Shown in pieces: positions 20,772 to 33,506 of a DNA stretch of 64,000 bases. The translations under genes and the position numbers were made by a program. The notes beneath the pieces were generated by a model, which worked only from the letters and a program-made list of their open reading frames with translations, was not told where the DNA came from and searched no databases. The stretch is from positions 45,434,828 to 45,498,827 of the forward strand of contig CM054063.1 in NCBI GenBank assembly GCA_028641055.1, given 5' to 3'. Source of the stretch: Alopecurus myosuroides (Eukaryota; Streptophyta; Magnoliopsida; Poales; Poaceae). The stretch's first letter is position 1. Each line of letters starts with the position of its first letter.

Positions 20772-23700
20772 CTACGAAAGCCTATTATGATGCTGCCACG
20801 TATGACGGGAGAAAAAATCATGTGCCACCGTAAGGAGGCGAGTGCAGCCATCCACCATAAGCTTCCTCTGATCTGAAGGGAGTAAGAAAGCCCATAGCTG
20901 GATCCAATGTGCTGCCGAGTAAATAACCTGTAAGACATGAAAATGGTTCTTCCTGTTAAAAACAACATTATTTCTGCATAACCAGATGGCCCAACAAATG
21001 GCCGACACACCAATCCTAATCCTTCTTTTAGTCTTAACATCAATCCCATTCAACCAATTCCCAAACATATTAGTCAAGTTGGAGGGAGGAGGAATATTAA
21101 AAGTAAAAAAAACCACACGCCAAATGAGTTTAGCAAAAGGGCATAAAATAAATAAATGATCTGATGTCTCCTTGTTCCCACAAAAGGAACAAAGCATGTC
21201 ACCTTTCCACCCTTTTCTAGCTAAATTATCTTTTATCAGAATCACCTTCTTATCTAAAAACCACATGAAGATTTTGATCTTTAGAGGCATTTTTAATTTC
21301 CACAAATAGGTTTTGAGAAAAAAAAAGTATGTCCATTCATCATGTCCTCGTACATAGTTTTAACGGAAAGGGGGATTTGGCCTAACCAAATATCCTCCTA
21401 AAATCTAGTTGTTTCTCCATTCCAATCTTAAAAAAACCTCTACTAAAGAAATCCTTCTTAACTCTCATTAAACCCTTCCAAAAAGGAGAATCAGTAGGTT
21501 GTGCTTCAACATGAGCTAAAGATTTGCTATTTAAGTATTTATTATGCAGCAATTCCTGCCACACACCCTCCTCATTAAGTATCTTAAACAACCATTTAGC
21601 CAATAAACACTTATTATTTAACTCAAGCACTTCCACACCCAAACCACCTTGATCTTTAGGTCTACAAATAATGTTCCATTTTGTTAATCTATATTTTCGC
21701 TTAGTCTCATCACTCTGCCAGAAAAAAAGTGATCTATAGAAATCAAGTCGCTTAAGAACACCCTTAGGAATCTCGAAAAAGGATAACATAAACATGGGTA
21801 AACTTGTTAACACAGAATTAAAAAGAACTAAACGATCCCCATAGGATAATAATTTCCTTTTCCAACACCCAAGTTTGTCCTCAAAACGACTCTCCACTGG
21901 GTGCCACTCAGAGTTTTTAAGCTTTCTGTGATGAATAGGAATTCCCAAATATTTAAAAGTTAACGAACCAGACTCACAACCAAAATTTTGTTTATACCGG
22001 TTCTCTACCTCCTTAGCCTTACCAAAACAGAAAACTTCACTCTTGTGGAAATTAATCTTGAGACCCGACAATTGCTCAAAGATACACAAGATTACCTTAA
22101 GATTTAGAGCTTTATCCAAATCATGCTCTAAAAATAAAACTGTATCATCAGCATATTGAAGGATAGACAAACCTCCTTCAACTAGGTCTGGAATAAGACC
22201 TCCAATTTGTCCATTTTCCTTAGCCCTAGCAATCAGAATAGCAAGCATATCCGCAACAATGTTAAAAAGAATAGGTGACAGAGGATCACCCTGCCTAAGT
22301 CCTTCTCTCGTTTGAAAGTAATGGCCAATAACATTGTTTACCTTAATACCTACACTTCCTCCCTGAACAAATTTTAAAATCATATCACACCATTCCCGAG
22401 AAAACCCCTTCATACGTAAAGCCTGAAGAAGAAAAGGCCACTTAACCTTATCATATGCCTTCTCAAAATCAATTTTAAAAATTACCCCATCCAATTTCTT
22501 CCTCTTAAGTTCATGAATGGTTCCGTGAAGGATAACAACTCCTTCCAAGATGTTTCTCCCAGGCATGAAAGCTGACTGAGAAGGTATAACCACCTTTTGC
22601 ACTATCTGAGTAATACGATTAGTACCCACTTTAGTGAAAATTTTAAAACTAACATTAAGAAGGCATATAGGTCTATACTGCTGAATTCGAACCACATTAT
22701 CATTTTTAGGAAGCAAAGTTATCACTCCAAAGTTCAGTTTAAACAACTGAAGATTACCTTGCTTGAACTCTAAAAACATGGCCATCAAATCAGATTTAAT
22801 AACCTCCCAAAAGAATTTGTAAAATTCAGCGGGGAACCCATGAGGACCTGGAGATTTATTAGGCTCCATTTGAGATATTGCCTCAAACACTTCTTCCACT
22901 AAGAAATCAGCAGTGAGAATATCCTTTTCTTGTTGAGATAACTGCGGTATATCCTGTATATTACTTTCCACTAAGGAGATACTATTTGGGGTCGAAGGCC
23001 CAAATAATTTCTTGTAATATTCAGAAATATACGTTCTCAAGTCCTCATCCCCAACAATGGTTCCCTCATCTTGCTCTAACTAAAAAATCATCTTCCTACG
23101 ATGTTTCCCATTAGCAATAAGATGAAAATACTCGGTATTCTCTCCCCCCCCTCCATAATATGTTTAACCTTAGCCTGTTGAGCCCATTTACTTTCTTCGT
23201 CTCTACGAAGGAGACAAAGGCGATCATTAGCGTCACGAAGAATACCCCTCTAACCTAAAGATAAAGCAACACTCTCACCTTTAATGTCCAACTCCTCAAT
23301 AATCCCGATCAACTTATCCCTCTCAATTCTATGCTTACCACTTTGGTTCTTAGCCGATCCCTTAAGAAAAGGTCTTAGGTGTCTAATTTTATTCTGCCAA
23401 ACAGCAACAACTAAATCACCCTTGTTAACAGGCGCCCATTCAGAAGAAACCATCTCAAAAAAACCATCCATTCTGAGCCACGAAATCTCAAACGAAAAAC
23501 TACTCTTATTTCCAACGTGAGCACGAGCACCAAAATCCGAAAACAAAGGGGTATGGTCCGAACCATTTCTAGCCAAAGCTTGAACGGTTGCAAGAGGGAA
23601 TTTATGCTCCCACTCCACAGAAGAAAGAACTCTATCTAGTTTCTCATATGTTGTGTTAGCTCTCCTGCTAGCCCAAGTAAATTCTCTACCCGATAATTCA

Positions 23701-24236
23701 ATTTCTTTCAAATCCAAACTATGAATAATGGCATTAAACATAACAGGCCATCTAGGAGTGTAATTATTGTTATTCTTCTCTTCAGGTTTCTGTATTATGT
23801 TAAAATCCCCACCCACCAACAAAGGTGGTGTTTCATTTTCACAAATACGAACAAACTCTGATAAGAATTTATGTTTAAATTCCTCCTGGGCAGCACCATA
23901 AACCGACACTAAAACCCACTCGAAACCATCATGCTTTGAATTGACAAAAAGTTTAACAGAGAAATCTCCTACATCTACATTCCTAACCTCTATAGATAAG
24001 GAGTTAATACCAATGAGCATACCTCCTGATCTACCCCTAGGTGGTAGACAAAACCACACAAAATCCAAGCCCGAAGCTAGGTGATTAAGGAAAGATGGCG
24101 CAAAATGAGATCTCCTTGTCTCAGACAAAGCCAGAAAATCAAGTTTCCTCTCTTGGATACTCTCCTGAATAAAATTATGTTTACCCGGGTCACGAAAACC
24201 CTCACTATTCCAGAACATGCCACACAAATTATGCAT
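20772..24236 (-). pseudogene. LINE1 ORF2: endonuclease, reverse transcriptase, zf-RVT
   Basis: The ATG at 24236 overlaps the ORF1 stop. The apurinic-type endonuclease domain shows WNSEG, SETRRSHF, VYGAAQ, GGDFNI and GSDH, the usual metal and catalytic residues. RT follows (23040-21382) with IDFEKAYDKV, GLRQGDPLSP and QYADDTVL, where YADD is the catalytic box. The C-terminal part (21305-20772) has MWKLKMPLKIKIFMW and the zinc-binding CSFCGNKETSDHLF. The protein would nick target DNA and prime reverse transcription from it. Breaks: a run of eight C at 23144-23151 shifts the frame between endonuclease and RT, an in-frame stop precedes LEQDEG near 23080, and about 95 residues present in LINE2 after RFWEDIW are deleted near 21390. 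Confidence 0.88.
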
Positions 24237-25479
24237 CTTTCTTATTATTAATACGATTAATCCGTACACTTCTACGTTTGGTGGACAAAGAGTAATCTTT
24301 CTTTTTCCTAGCTCTCTTTGCTTTCTCCACATCAACCACTAAATCAATTGGAGAAACATTAGTAGGAAAACACTCTTCATCAACCAAATCTTCACTAAGA
24401 CTGGCAACCTTGTTAAGAATTAAACTACGTGGTTGATGATCATAATTACTATCCAAATTATTATGAAGCATCGACATAGTCCTATTCAAATCTCCTTCTT
24501 TAATTAACTTAGCAGACTCCAACCTCAAAGCACTAGAAGTACCCAAAGAAACTCCTAGGCTACCAGCTCTGTCAATAATATCAGAATTAGAGAAAGACAA
24601 AATCGAAAAACTCTTATTAGAATTCAAAGAATTCGTATCTGCCCCAGAGTCCCTCCTGGCAGCAAGCATCATCGCCCTCTCCATCTGCGTGTCCTCCGCA
24701 TTATGCTCAGCCCGGATACGGTCACTCGAACGTACACCTGATGCAAGAACGTCCAGAATGCCGCCAAACTCCTCAATCAACTTCCTGGATCCTTCTAGCT
24801 TCGGGCTACCAAAACCAGCAAAGGGAAATGACGGCAATGGAGTAATTGGGCTGCTGAGCTCAGCCGTAGGATGAACCAAAGGTGACACAAGCAGTGGAGA
24901 ACTAATCCCAGCATCCAAACTTGTAACACCTGAAACTACCAAAATAAAACAGTCAGAAGGACAAACAGAACCTGAGCACTGCAACTTACTAGCAGCTATA
25001 CAACGAAGAGCATTGGCATTAGCCCCCTGTCTTAATGCCCACGGGCTTCGATGGTGCATCAGCACAAGGAAACGTACCATCAATAACAGGCTCGAAAACC
25101 CTTCCATTTGCAGCAAAACTCGTGCTCCCAGCCACTGCAGTACAAGCGTTTTCCTCCACGTGCACATCCGCTGCCGCAGTCCCCCACCCTTGCTCACATT
25201 CTGCCGTAGAAGGCATGACGCAACCAGTCCCTGCCGTGGCCAGAAAAGCAGGCGGAACTGCTGCCGCAGTTATGAAGGACGCAGCTGAAAACGTCTCTAC
25301 CGTGGCTGCCGCAGGCGCAGAAACCGGCAAAAACTCTGCCGTGGCTACCGTGGCCTCTACCGCAGCCAGAATTCCTGCCGTGGGAGCAAGGGCAGGCAGA
25401 TTTGCTGCTGTGGCTGCCGAGGGCACCAGTAACTCATCTACCTTCGAACTCTCTGAAATAAACTGAACCCCATTGTCTC
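24229..25479 (-). pseudogene. LINE1 ORF1, C-terminal part
   Basis: Downstream of the gypsy insertion, ORF1 resumes as an Ala/Val/Thr-rich low-complexity region (25426-25019). A frameshift near 25020 is followed by a Ser/Leu/Asp-rich tail ending in a basic patch (KRARKKKDYSLSTKRR) and INNKKDA-stop. The same tail, with RIQSINNK near the end, occurs in LINE2 ORF1. The basic tail probably helps RNA binding or nuclear entry. The stop TAA (24229-24231) lies within the ORF2 start region. Confidence 0.75.
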
Positions 25480-26020
25480 TGTCGAGACATCGTATTAGTT
25501 TTCATAGACGGGGGTGCCATGAGACTACGGTAGAGACGTGGGGTAACGGGATCGTGTGGTGGACAATTGACACAGGGTTTACCCAGGTTCGGTACGTCAC
25601 GATAGTACGACGTTCCTACTCCTGCAATCTCACTAATCAGGGCTACAGCCTGTGTATAGAATTACAATGTGAGGTTTAGATCTAGCTATTCGCAGAGGAT
25701 CAACTTCCCGGCGAGTTAGCCTATAGCTTCTTCTCTGTTTATCTCCTCTCTCGTCCGGCTTTATATAATAGCCGGATTAGGGCATACAGAATAGGAAACC
25801 TAGAAGACTATGGTAACTATAACTTGGAAAGTAAGGAATCCGTCTTCTCCTCCAAGCCGGATCACGTGGGCCGTGATCCGGGTCCTTCTAGAATCCGGCT
25901 TCTGTGCGTCAGGTTACTGGGCCGCCCAATGGACCATAGCCCACTACCAATTGGGCCACCCTGGTAATCCGGCACTTATGACTACCATCTGATATACCCC
26001 TATTTGGTATATATCCGACA
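25480..26020 (-). repeat. 3' LTR of the Tat gypsy
   Basis: 541 bp, TG...CA ends, same length as the other LTR. CTTTATATAATAG (about 25760-25772, plus-strand reading) lies in the middle. On the inner side, the minus-strand CTTGGGGGCTAC next to the LTR (26021-26032) is a plausible polypurine tract. Confidence 0.92.
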
Positions 26021-26412
26021 GTAGCCCCCAAGAAGGATTAAAACTCTAATCGCCGTCTTTCGCCAAATGTATTTTGTCCGAGAAATTTCGATCAGCAGTC
26101 TTGATTCTTCTTATTCTTCTTTGAAAAGAGATGGTAACGTGAAACTCGGAATCCTGAAAATCCGGCTTTTCTCTCGCGATCCTTCGCGGAGAAGGAATTT
26201 CCTACGTCAGCGCTTTGGTCATGCTGACGTAAGGGACGTTTGGGTTTCACGCGGGAAACCCAGTAACGTATCTCTGACAGATTCTCATGGTAAACGAGGA
26301 GATAGCCATCATTACCCTGTCGTTTCATTTCCCGGATTTTCCGGCGAGTGACACGCATTGATCATCCAACGGTCAAAATAGCCGTTGGCACGTATCTTGA
26401 CGGATTTCCGGG

Positions 26413-26420
26413 TATAAGTA
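26413..26420 (+). promoter_or_regulatory. TATA box of the antisense gene
   Basis: TATAAGTA lies 140 bases before the ATG at 26560. It is followed by a CT-rich leader (CTTCTTCGTCC, CGCTCTCTCGCTCTCC), typical of plant transcription starts. It lies outside the LTR, so the antisense gene seems to have its own promoter. Confidence 0.55.
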
Positions 26421-29400
26421 GCCTTCTTCGTCCTCGCAGAAATCCTTCCGCTCTCTCGCTCTCCACGCCATTACTGCGCCCAAGCTTTCGAGCGAAGAAC
26501 CGTCCCCGAGCGCACACCGCACCCACAGCATCACCGGTGACGAACCGCGCCGCCACCTAATGGCATCTTCGCCGTCTTCCCCCGCTCACTCCGCCGCGCA
26601 CACAATCGATGAAATCATCAACGACCTAGATCCACGGCTAGGCTCCCCGACGCGCACCGGCGACGAGCCGGAAAAGACCGCGGATTCCGCGGCGGACGGA
26701 GGAAATTCTTCCGCCGCCGCGAATCTTGCGGGCTCGATCTCCGCGCCTTCCCCGCCGTTCGCTCCCGAGACGGCGGAGGAGAAGATCACGCTTCTCGGCG
26801 ACGAGCTCGCCGCTGCAGAAGCCGCTGCGTCCGCCGCCGCCGGAGCGGACGAAGAAGTGGAAACTGCAGGCAACTGGATCGCCTGCAGCATTCCGCCAGC
26901 CCTCCTTCCAAAACTAGAAAAGGAGGGATTGATTCTGAAAGGGAAATGGCGGCTCCCTGAGGATGAGAACGAACCCATGCCGAACGATGGCGAACGAGTT
27001 CTTCTCTCCTCCCATCTGTTAAGAGGTATGGGATTGCCACCTTCTGCCTTCTTCCTCCAAGTCCTCTCCCACTATAACATCCAGCCTCATAACCTGCCAC
27101 CCAACTCCATTCTTTATATGGCCGAGTTTCAGGCTCTATTCGAGGGTCTCTTAGGTATAGAACCTAGGTTAGATTTCTGGATGTATTGTTTCGGGGTTAA
27201 GCGGAACTCTTCGGAGGGCGCACTCCCGACTTGCGGAACCATCTCCTTTACTCTTAGGAGATTTAGGGAAGATTGGTTCCCCAAGATCAAAACATCGGAA
27301 TCCGTCAAATTTTGGACGGGTTCCTTCTTCTATCATCCCGATGTGCCTTTCACGAAACAGGCCATCGGGGTTCCACCTTTCTCAAACACTGCTGCTGTCC
27401 CCCAAGAAAATTGGGGAACAGAAGCCTTCCAAGTTCTGCCGCCTGATGTTCTAAGGATCAAGTGGCGCATCGCCAAGCTCACTTCCTCTGATCCACCTCT
27501 AACCGGCATGGACACTGTCCTTTGCTGGTTGGATAGGCGGATCCAGCCGTTGGCTAATCACGGTGGCCGCCTTCTTTGCGACTACACGGGCGCCAAGGAC
27601 AAAATGCGGACAACCAGCAAAGACTGGTCCGCGAGGGATCTTTGACGGCGCGTGAACCAGTTGGTCGCATCACGCGACCAATACGAAGCGAGTCGGCTGA
27701 TGTACACGACCGACAATCCGGATCCCAAGGTATTTTTTCCGTCATTTGGGTAAAGTTTTGCCATTCCTTCTCGGATTTTTTCGCTTCTAACTCTGATTTT
27801 TCTTTTCGACAGATCGCTGAACTTCCAGACTCGGAGCTAGCCTCCGAAGCTGAGCTGGATGCATTGCGTGCCGCCTCTACAGGTGGGCGCAAGCGCAAGA
27901 AGATTTCTTCCTCTGAGGAAGTTATCAACCTTGACGGAGTTCCCGTCGCCACCTCCAGGTTAGATCATCCGGGTTATTTTGCTTTTGTCGAAGTTTTTCT
28001 TTCGTCTTCGGAATTTTAACTTTTTCCGGGTTTTTGGTTTTTAGCCTAGCTCCCTCCAACCTAAAGCCGAAGAAGCTGAAGAAACACAAAACTGTGTCCA
28101 GCCGAGGCGTTCAACCTTCTTCCGTCATTGCTCCGAACACATCGTCCTCAATGGCGGAAGAGCATGCTACAGCCCCCACCACCGAGCCACTGGAGCCCAG
28201 CCATCCCGTTGTGTCGAACTCTGACACGAGGGAAAGGGCGGCTCCGGATGCGGGAAAATCTTCTCGGACATTCGATGAGGAGATTCCCACTTTCGACAAG
28301 GACTTCAAGATCATTAATGACGGCCTAAGCGTGGCCGGAACTCTTTTTGCGGAATACGCAAAAGAGTTCAATGAAAACATGGCGGGTTTGCAACGAATGA
28401 GCCAGGTAACTCTAGCCCCCAAGCATTAAACAAAATGCATGCTTTTTGCCTTGATGCTTTATAATCATTCTTTTCCTTGCCATGTTCCAGCAAACCGCCG
28501 AAGCCATTAACATGGAAGTTTTCAACAAACTCTCCATCAAGAATAAAGAAGTTAGAAATCTTCTTTCTATTCTTGAGGAGAGAGAGGCGGAGCTGGCATC
28601 GTCTCAGCTTGCGTTGTCGGAAACAACAGGTAAACATTTTTCCTCTGAAGTTTTCGATTCAACTTTTTGTCTAAGTACTTTTTCCGGGAGTGTTCTAAAC
28701 TCGGAATTTTCCTTGCTTTCCAGCTGCTTTGGCTCAGGCCAAGCAAATAGCTGAAGATGCCGGCAATGTCGAGTTTCTCCGAAAGGAGAATGTGGACCTT
28801 CACAAGGATCTTGTGAAGGCTCAAAAGGATCTGGAAGCCAGCAATCTGGCCCTTGGGATTTCTCAATCCAAGGCTTCCGCACAGGCGGAGAAGGACAAGT
28901 CCACCATTCAGGACTTGGAAGCTTCTCTAAACCTTCGCCTGGAGGAAGGCTCCGAAATTGACAAACTTGTCGGTAAGTTTTTCTTTGTTTACCATTTTTC
29001 CAAGTCTTGCTGTGTTTCTCTGCTTTTTCACTTAACCTTCTTGGTTGTTTTTGCTGAAAAACAGGAGATAGCCCGGATCTTTCTCGGATTGACAGAATCC
29101 GAGCCTTTGGGAAGACCTGGACTTCGATCAGAGTTGCTTGCATGCAGCTGCTCAACAAGTTCCTTCCCTCAAGGAATGGGGAGTTCTCGGAAGTTGAAAA
29201 ACTTCCGGGTGCCATCATGGAGGTGGCGGATGTAACATCCGGGGTTTTTCCCCAAATAGTTGATCGTCATTTTTCTTTTCGCATCGCATGGCATCGTGGC
29301 ATCACGCTTTCTCTCGCATTTAAAATGTGCATATGTTTGAAATCAATCACACCCTATTTTTCTACATTTTTCTGGAGTTTATGTGGCGCATAAAACCTAT

Positions 29401-29808
29401 TTTATTAGCATTTAGATTTATCAAAAAAAAAACAAAGAGAAAAAAAAATATTTGAGTGGCCAGACCAGGCCAACAAGGCCCAGTCCAGCTAGCTACACCT
29501 AACCCTAACCCACACGCACACCACGCACACACCCAGGCCACACACGCACCCGCACCCAGACTCACGCACACCACACGACACAACTCACGCACACGCACGC
29601 AGAAGGGGATCGACCCCATCGTCTCCTTCCTCCTGCTGGACGCCGCCGCCGCACCCTCTCTGTCTCGTCTCTCCCCACCTCGTCCCCTCTCTCTACACCG
29701 CTGCTCCGCCCCTCCTCCGTCCCGCCATGGCCGCCGCCCGCCGCCGGTTCCCCTCCTTCCTCCTGTCTGCCTCTTCTCCGGGGACGCGAGGCGTCCGCCG
29801 TCGCCTCC

Positions 29809-30462
29809 ATGGACGTCGCCGCCAAGCTCCTCCCTCCGCCAAGCTTCGCCTCCCTCTTGCTATGCGCGCGCCCGGGGCTCGCTCCCGCTGGTGCAGTTCC
29901 TCCGCGTCATACGCCGCGGCCTGCGCCGCCGCGGGAGGCGCCCTGCTGCGTGCGGTTCGACTGTGACGTGGACGGCGACGGGAAGGTCGTGGGCGAGCTC
30001 GCGCCAGGGGAGGTCGCCGTGCTGCTCTGGTGCTGGGCCATGGCGTGGAGCAGTTTGGCCCCGAGGGGCGAGAAAGGGGCCAAGGGGGAGGATCCCGTGC
30101 TGCTCCCGGACGTCCCGCACCTCGTGCTGTCGGCGCTCGTGTCCGCGGGCGCCGTCGCGGACGACGCTAGCGTTTGGGGATGGGAGGTCTCCGGTGATGT
30201 CGGGAAGGGGGTCACGGCGCAGGAGTTCACGTCGTGGGTGATCCCCACTGTCCCCGGGCTTGGCAACTGCCTCTCCCGGTATGTGCAGAACAGGTTCCGG
30301 TCCTGCCAGGCTGATCCAGTGAAGGAGATATCTGTTTCAGACGGTGACACAACTTTTGATACTCCTTCAGCTGCGTTAGAAACGCATTGAGTGAGAAGTT
30401 TCTGTCAGCATCTATAATTGGAATGGATGCAGAAGACCTTCTTTATAGGAGATCCATTCGCC
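29809..30462 (+). pseudogene. Captured host gene fragment, TLDc-type protein (LTR copy 1)
   Basis: An ORF of 193 codons from 29809 begins MDVAAKLLPPPSFASLLLCA. It contains LAPGEVAVLLWCWAMAWSSL and SWVIPTVPGLGNCLSRYVQN. Immediately after its stop, in another frame (30379-30462), RNALSEKFLSASIIGMDAED is followed by LLYRRSIR. The second piece looks like the start of a TLDc domain (typically SE-x-L, then LLYRSSxHG), and the first like the N-terminal region of plant TLDc proteins, which are linked to oxidative stress protection. I infer a captured, deleted copy of such a gene. A calcium-loop-like DVDGDGK is present but imperfect. GC-rich codon use contrasts with the surrounding LTR. Confidence 0.5.
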
Positions 30463-30599
30463 AAGTTCGACACCGCGACGGTGCTCGTGTGGAGATGGAG
30501 TGGCACCACTTCCAAGTTCCACATCGACAAGATCCCCTTCGTCCCCAAAGACGGGAACCGCCATGATCTCCTACACGGACGCGGCGAGTACCTCGACCA

Positions 30600-30900
30600 C
30601 GGCTACGTCTACCTCCTCTTCGAACCTCGATGACAAGATCGACAACTACCACCGATGACGTGAACGACTACTTCCTCTACGATACGATGATCTCGGTTTC
30701 GACTAGTTCCCCCTTCGGAACGAGAACGACTACTTCCCCTACTACAACGACGTCGACTACTTCCACTACCACGCCTACGTCGACTACTTCCTCTATGACC
30801 CGAAGACCTCGACTTCGACTACATCGACAACGGAATGTCTACTTCCCCTCCCACGACGACTTCGTCTACTTCCTCTTCTTCGTCTACTTCCTCCATGTCC
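30600..30900 (+). repeat. Degenerate minisatellite in LTR copy 1
   Basis: Imperfect repetition of CGACTACTTCC / ACGACGTCGACTAC-type units. The long Thr/Ser-rich ORF (30630-31055) is produced by the repeat and should not be read as a protein. It is duplicated at about 34871-35171. Confidence 0.6.
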
Positions 30901-33009
30901 CGAAGTTTCCGGCGTTGACCCTGGCGGTCCTCTTTCCAACGTGCGAACCCAAACCCCAACCCTATACCCTATATGCTCTATTTTCTATAACATATCAACT
31001 ATATTTAAAATGTCATCACATCATGTTTGCATTGCATTTTTTTGGGTGCGGGTAATAGTAATGTCACCTAATAATTAAATATGGAATGTGTTGGGGTATT
31101 TAATTCATTTGTTGCCCTATTCCATTTAATATTGAATAGATCACCTCTACCTTGTTCAAACCTGTTAATCAACATTTAATATTGATGGTTAGCTAAACAA
31201 CTTGAACCAATTCCTATTTCTCCGGACTCCGGTTCCGATTAAATTGTTTAAGTTGTTTCCCCTATTGCATCTTGCCATGCCATGCATATAAAATAGGATC
31301 ATGCTGGATCTTTTGCCGTAGTAGTAATTGTTGCATCCGGTGTTTCTTTTAGTTCGTTGCTTCTTCGCGGATAGGACGTTGAGATGATGTGAGCAACGAC
31401 AAGTTCTGCTACTTTGCGGGATCTCAGGCAAGTATACTCACTTGCTGCCATATGGCTGCCTTTCATCACTTGTTACCGATTCCTCCCGTTGTTCTTATTC
31501 TAGCCTGTTGTTACGATGCTTGTGTCTCGATCCTATTATTGTTACCTTGCAGCCATGATATAGCCTTTCCTTCCACTTCCTATTAACTTTTGTTTGTTTA
31601 CCCTGTTGGCCCTCGTGTCGTAGTTGCATGCTTAGTGTTGTTTGCGCTCAAGTCTTGTTGTCCGTCGTATCACCTGTTTAGTTGATAGTTGGGTTTCAAT
31701 TCAATCAACAACATGTTAATGTTTTGGGTAATAATAATTTGATGTTAAGGCACCGGCAGGAGGCCCGGGGTAGGGTTTTGAGGCCTGCTAGTGTCGAACT
31801 TAATTAGGAAAAGAGTCTTGTCTACTGATCCATGATGAGCGTGCTCACCGCATCCGGGAGGTAGTATGGGACCCCCCTCGATTTAGACCTGATCTGCAGC
31901 TTGTCCGAAGAGCCACACTTAGTTCGGGTGTTCCATTTGCTCCTTGCATAATGGGTTGATCACCCATGGTTACTGATGATGATGATGATGCATATAGGGC
32001 GAGGCCTGTAGTGCCGGGGTGTTGTGTCCTGCGGGAGGTTTGCACACCTGCGCTGAGTATTCGGCTGCGTGGCTGGGACCTTATAGCTCCGTGGCTCCTA
32101 GGATGGGTTGTAGAGATGGTTTGGGTCGTGTCAAGTCCACCTGAGTTTTAGTTGGTGGCTTGAGTGTGTACGGGTACTGGAGCACACCCGGCAGGGATAA
32201 ATCTTCTCGAGAAGCCGTGTTGTCCGCGGTTATGTGACGACTTGGTGAAAGTACTGGCTAACAAGTACTCAGACAACTTACACCTAATGATAATAACTTG
32301 ACTAGTAATAGTCTTATTGACACAATAACTTGATCCATCATTAATCCAACAGTGTGAGTTATCCTTGGGTTGCTTCCTTAGTAGGGGGTGACATTGGATG
32401 AGTATTGTTTGGTGAGTAGTTGTAGTTGGTTCCGATACGCTATCTTATCCCCCTCTTTTAGCCGGATGTTGTAGTGAGTCTCTGTAGTTGGTTAGTGCAG
32501 CCCGCTGTCGTTTACTTGCAATAATCCCTTCCTTTCCGTTGAACCCAAAGTATTTGTATCTTGTGATGACTGGTTACGCCGGTATCTTGTGAGTATGGGT
32601 TTATCCACTTGCCAGTACTTAACCGTACTGACCCACGAATCTTTTTCGTGGCTGCATATTCAACATTGCAGTCAACAGGTTTGAAGTCTGACGACGTTAG
32701 CTTGGGAATCCCTCCGGCTTGGCCTGGGCAGGGATTGGACGCTCGCGGTTATCTTCAGGACTCTTAGTCCAATTTGTATCTTGTCCGTAGTCGGACACTA
32801 TGTTGTTTCTTCCGCTGTTATTTGGATCTTTGTATTGTATCAGTTGTATCCTTGACTCGTTTGAGTCGTCTTGTATATAGCTCTTCTGTTGTTGTGGATT
32901 ATTCGTGAACTGTTGTAATGTTATCACAAGTGGCAACCTGGAATCGGTTATTATGCGGATTTGGCGGGAATGCTGAAATCTGCATAGTGCCCGATCTCGG
33001 GGCGTCACA

Positions 33010-33506
33010 AATGGTATCAGAGCATGGTTTCCGATTCCCGATATTGTTTCGATACGAATGGTTATCGAAGCAACGGGTCCGCAAAGCCTGTAGGATAACC
33101 TCGCTAACAGTCGTTGTTTCTAGAGTATCAAAAACTATTTCTGCTAAACTATTTTCGAAACATCCCAATAGGATTCTTGTTTTCTTCTTATCTCTATTCT
33201 ACTTCTCCTTCTATCTCATTTGTTTTGTAGTCTTTTCCCTTGTCTATCTTTCACAGTGTTAGGATCCTACGTGGGTGGACGTTTTCTGAGCCGTTAACCT
33301 AATAGGTTCGATCATCGGAAGATTCCTGGTGGAAGAACATCGTCGTCACTCCGAGCAAGAATCTCTTGTTAGTGGTGTCGAGAAGCCCTTGTTAGTGGTG
33401 TCGAGGAGATCAACTGGAAGCATGAAGAATCGATAGTCGAACTTCTTTCCCCTCCCGGGTTAGCAGGTGGATTGCGAGGGCGCAATCCCTTGTTAGTGGT
33501 GTCGTC
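33010..33506 (+). other. Internal region of the long-LTR element, 497 bp
   Basis: No ORF of note. TGGTATCAGAGC at 33012-33023, two bases after the LTR, is the standard initiator-Met tRNA primer site. The phrase CTTGTTAGTGGTGTCG occurs three times (about 33366, 33388, 33490), the last directly against the 3' LTR where a polypurine tract would be expected. No purine-rich tract is obvious. Confidence 0.75.

Larger units (their letters stand above)
29231..33009 (+). repeat. 5' LTR (3.78 kb) of the long-LTR element
   Basis: It starts TGTAACATCC and ends GGCGTCACA. It contains a GC-rich block at 29560-30400 with a captured gene fragment, a degenerate minisatellite (about 30600-30900), AT-rich sequence, and a (GAT)n run near 31975-31990. 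Confidence 0.93.

Noticed and set aside
27554..27952. Antisense ORFs within the antisense gene (for example 26586-26978, 28604-29218)
   Set aside because: Opposite-strand shadows of coding exons and introns; the plus-strand frame is supported by splice phase agreement.
29905..29990. Possible EF-hand loop (DVDGDGK) in the captured LTR gene
   Set aside because: The twelfth loop position is Leu rather than Glu/Asp and no paired hand follows, so I do not call calcium binding.
29456..30241. 261-codon Pro/Arg/Ser-rich ORF overlapping the captured gene
   Set aside because: A shadow frame of GC-rich DNA; the 193-codon frame starting at 29809 has the protein-like content.
30630..31055. 141-codon Thr/Ser-rich ORF in the LTR (and twin at 34901-35326)
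   Set aside because: Produced by translation of a degenerate minisatellite; no domain, and AT-rich LTR sequence follows in the same frame.
31972..31992. (GAT)n run in the long LTR
   Set aside because: A simple repeat of about six units, present in both LTRs; nothing beyond ordinary microsatellite.
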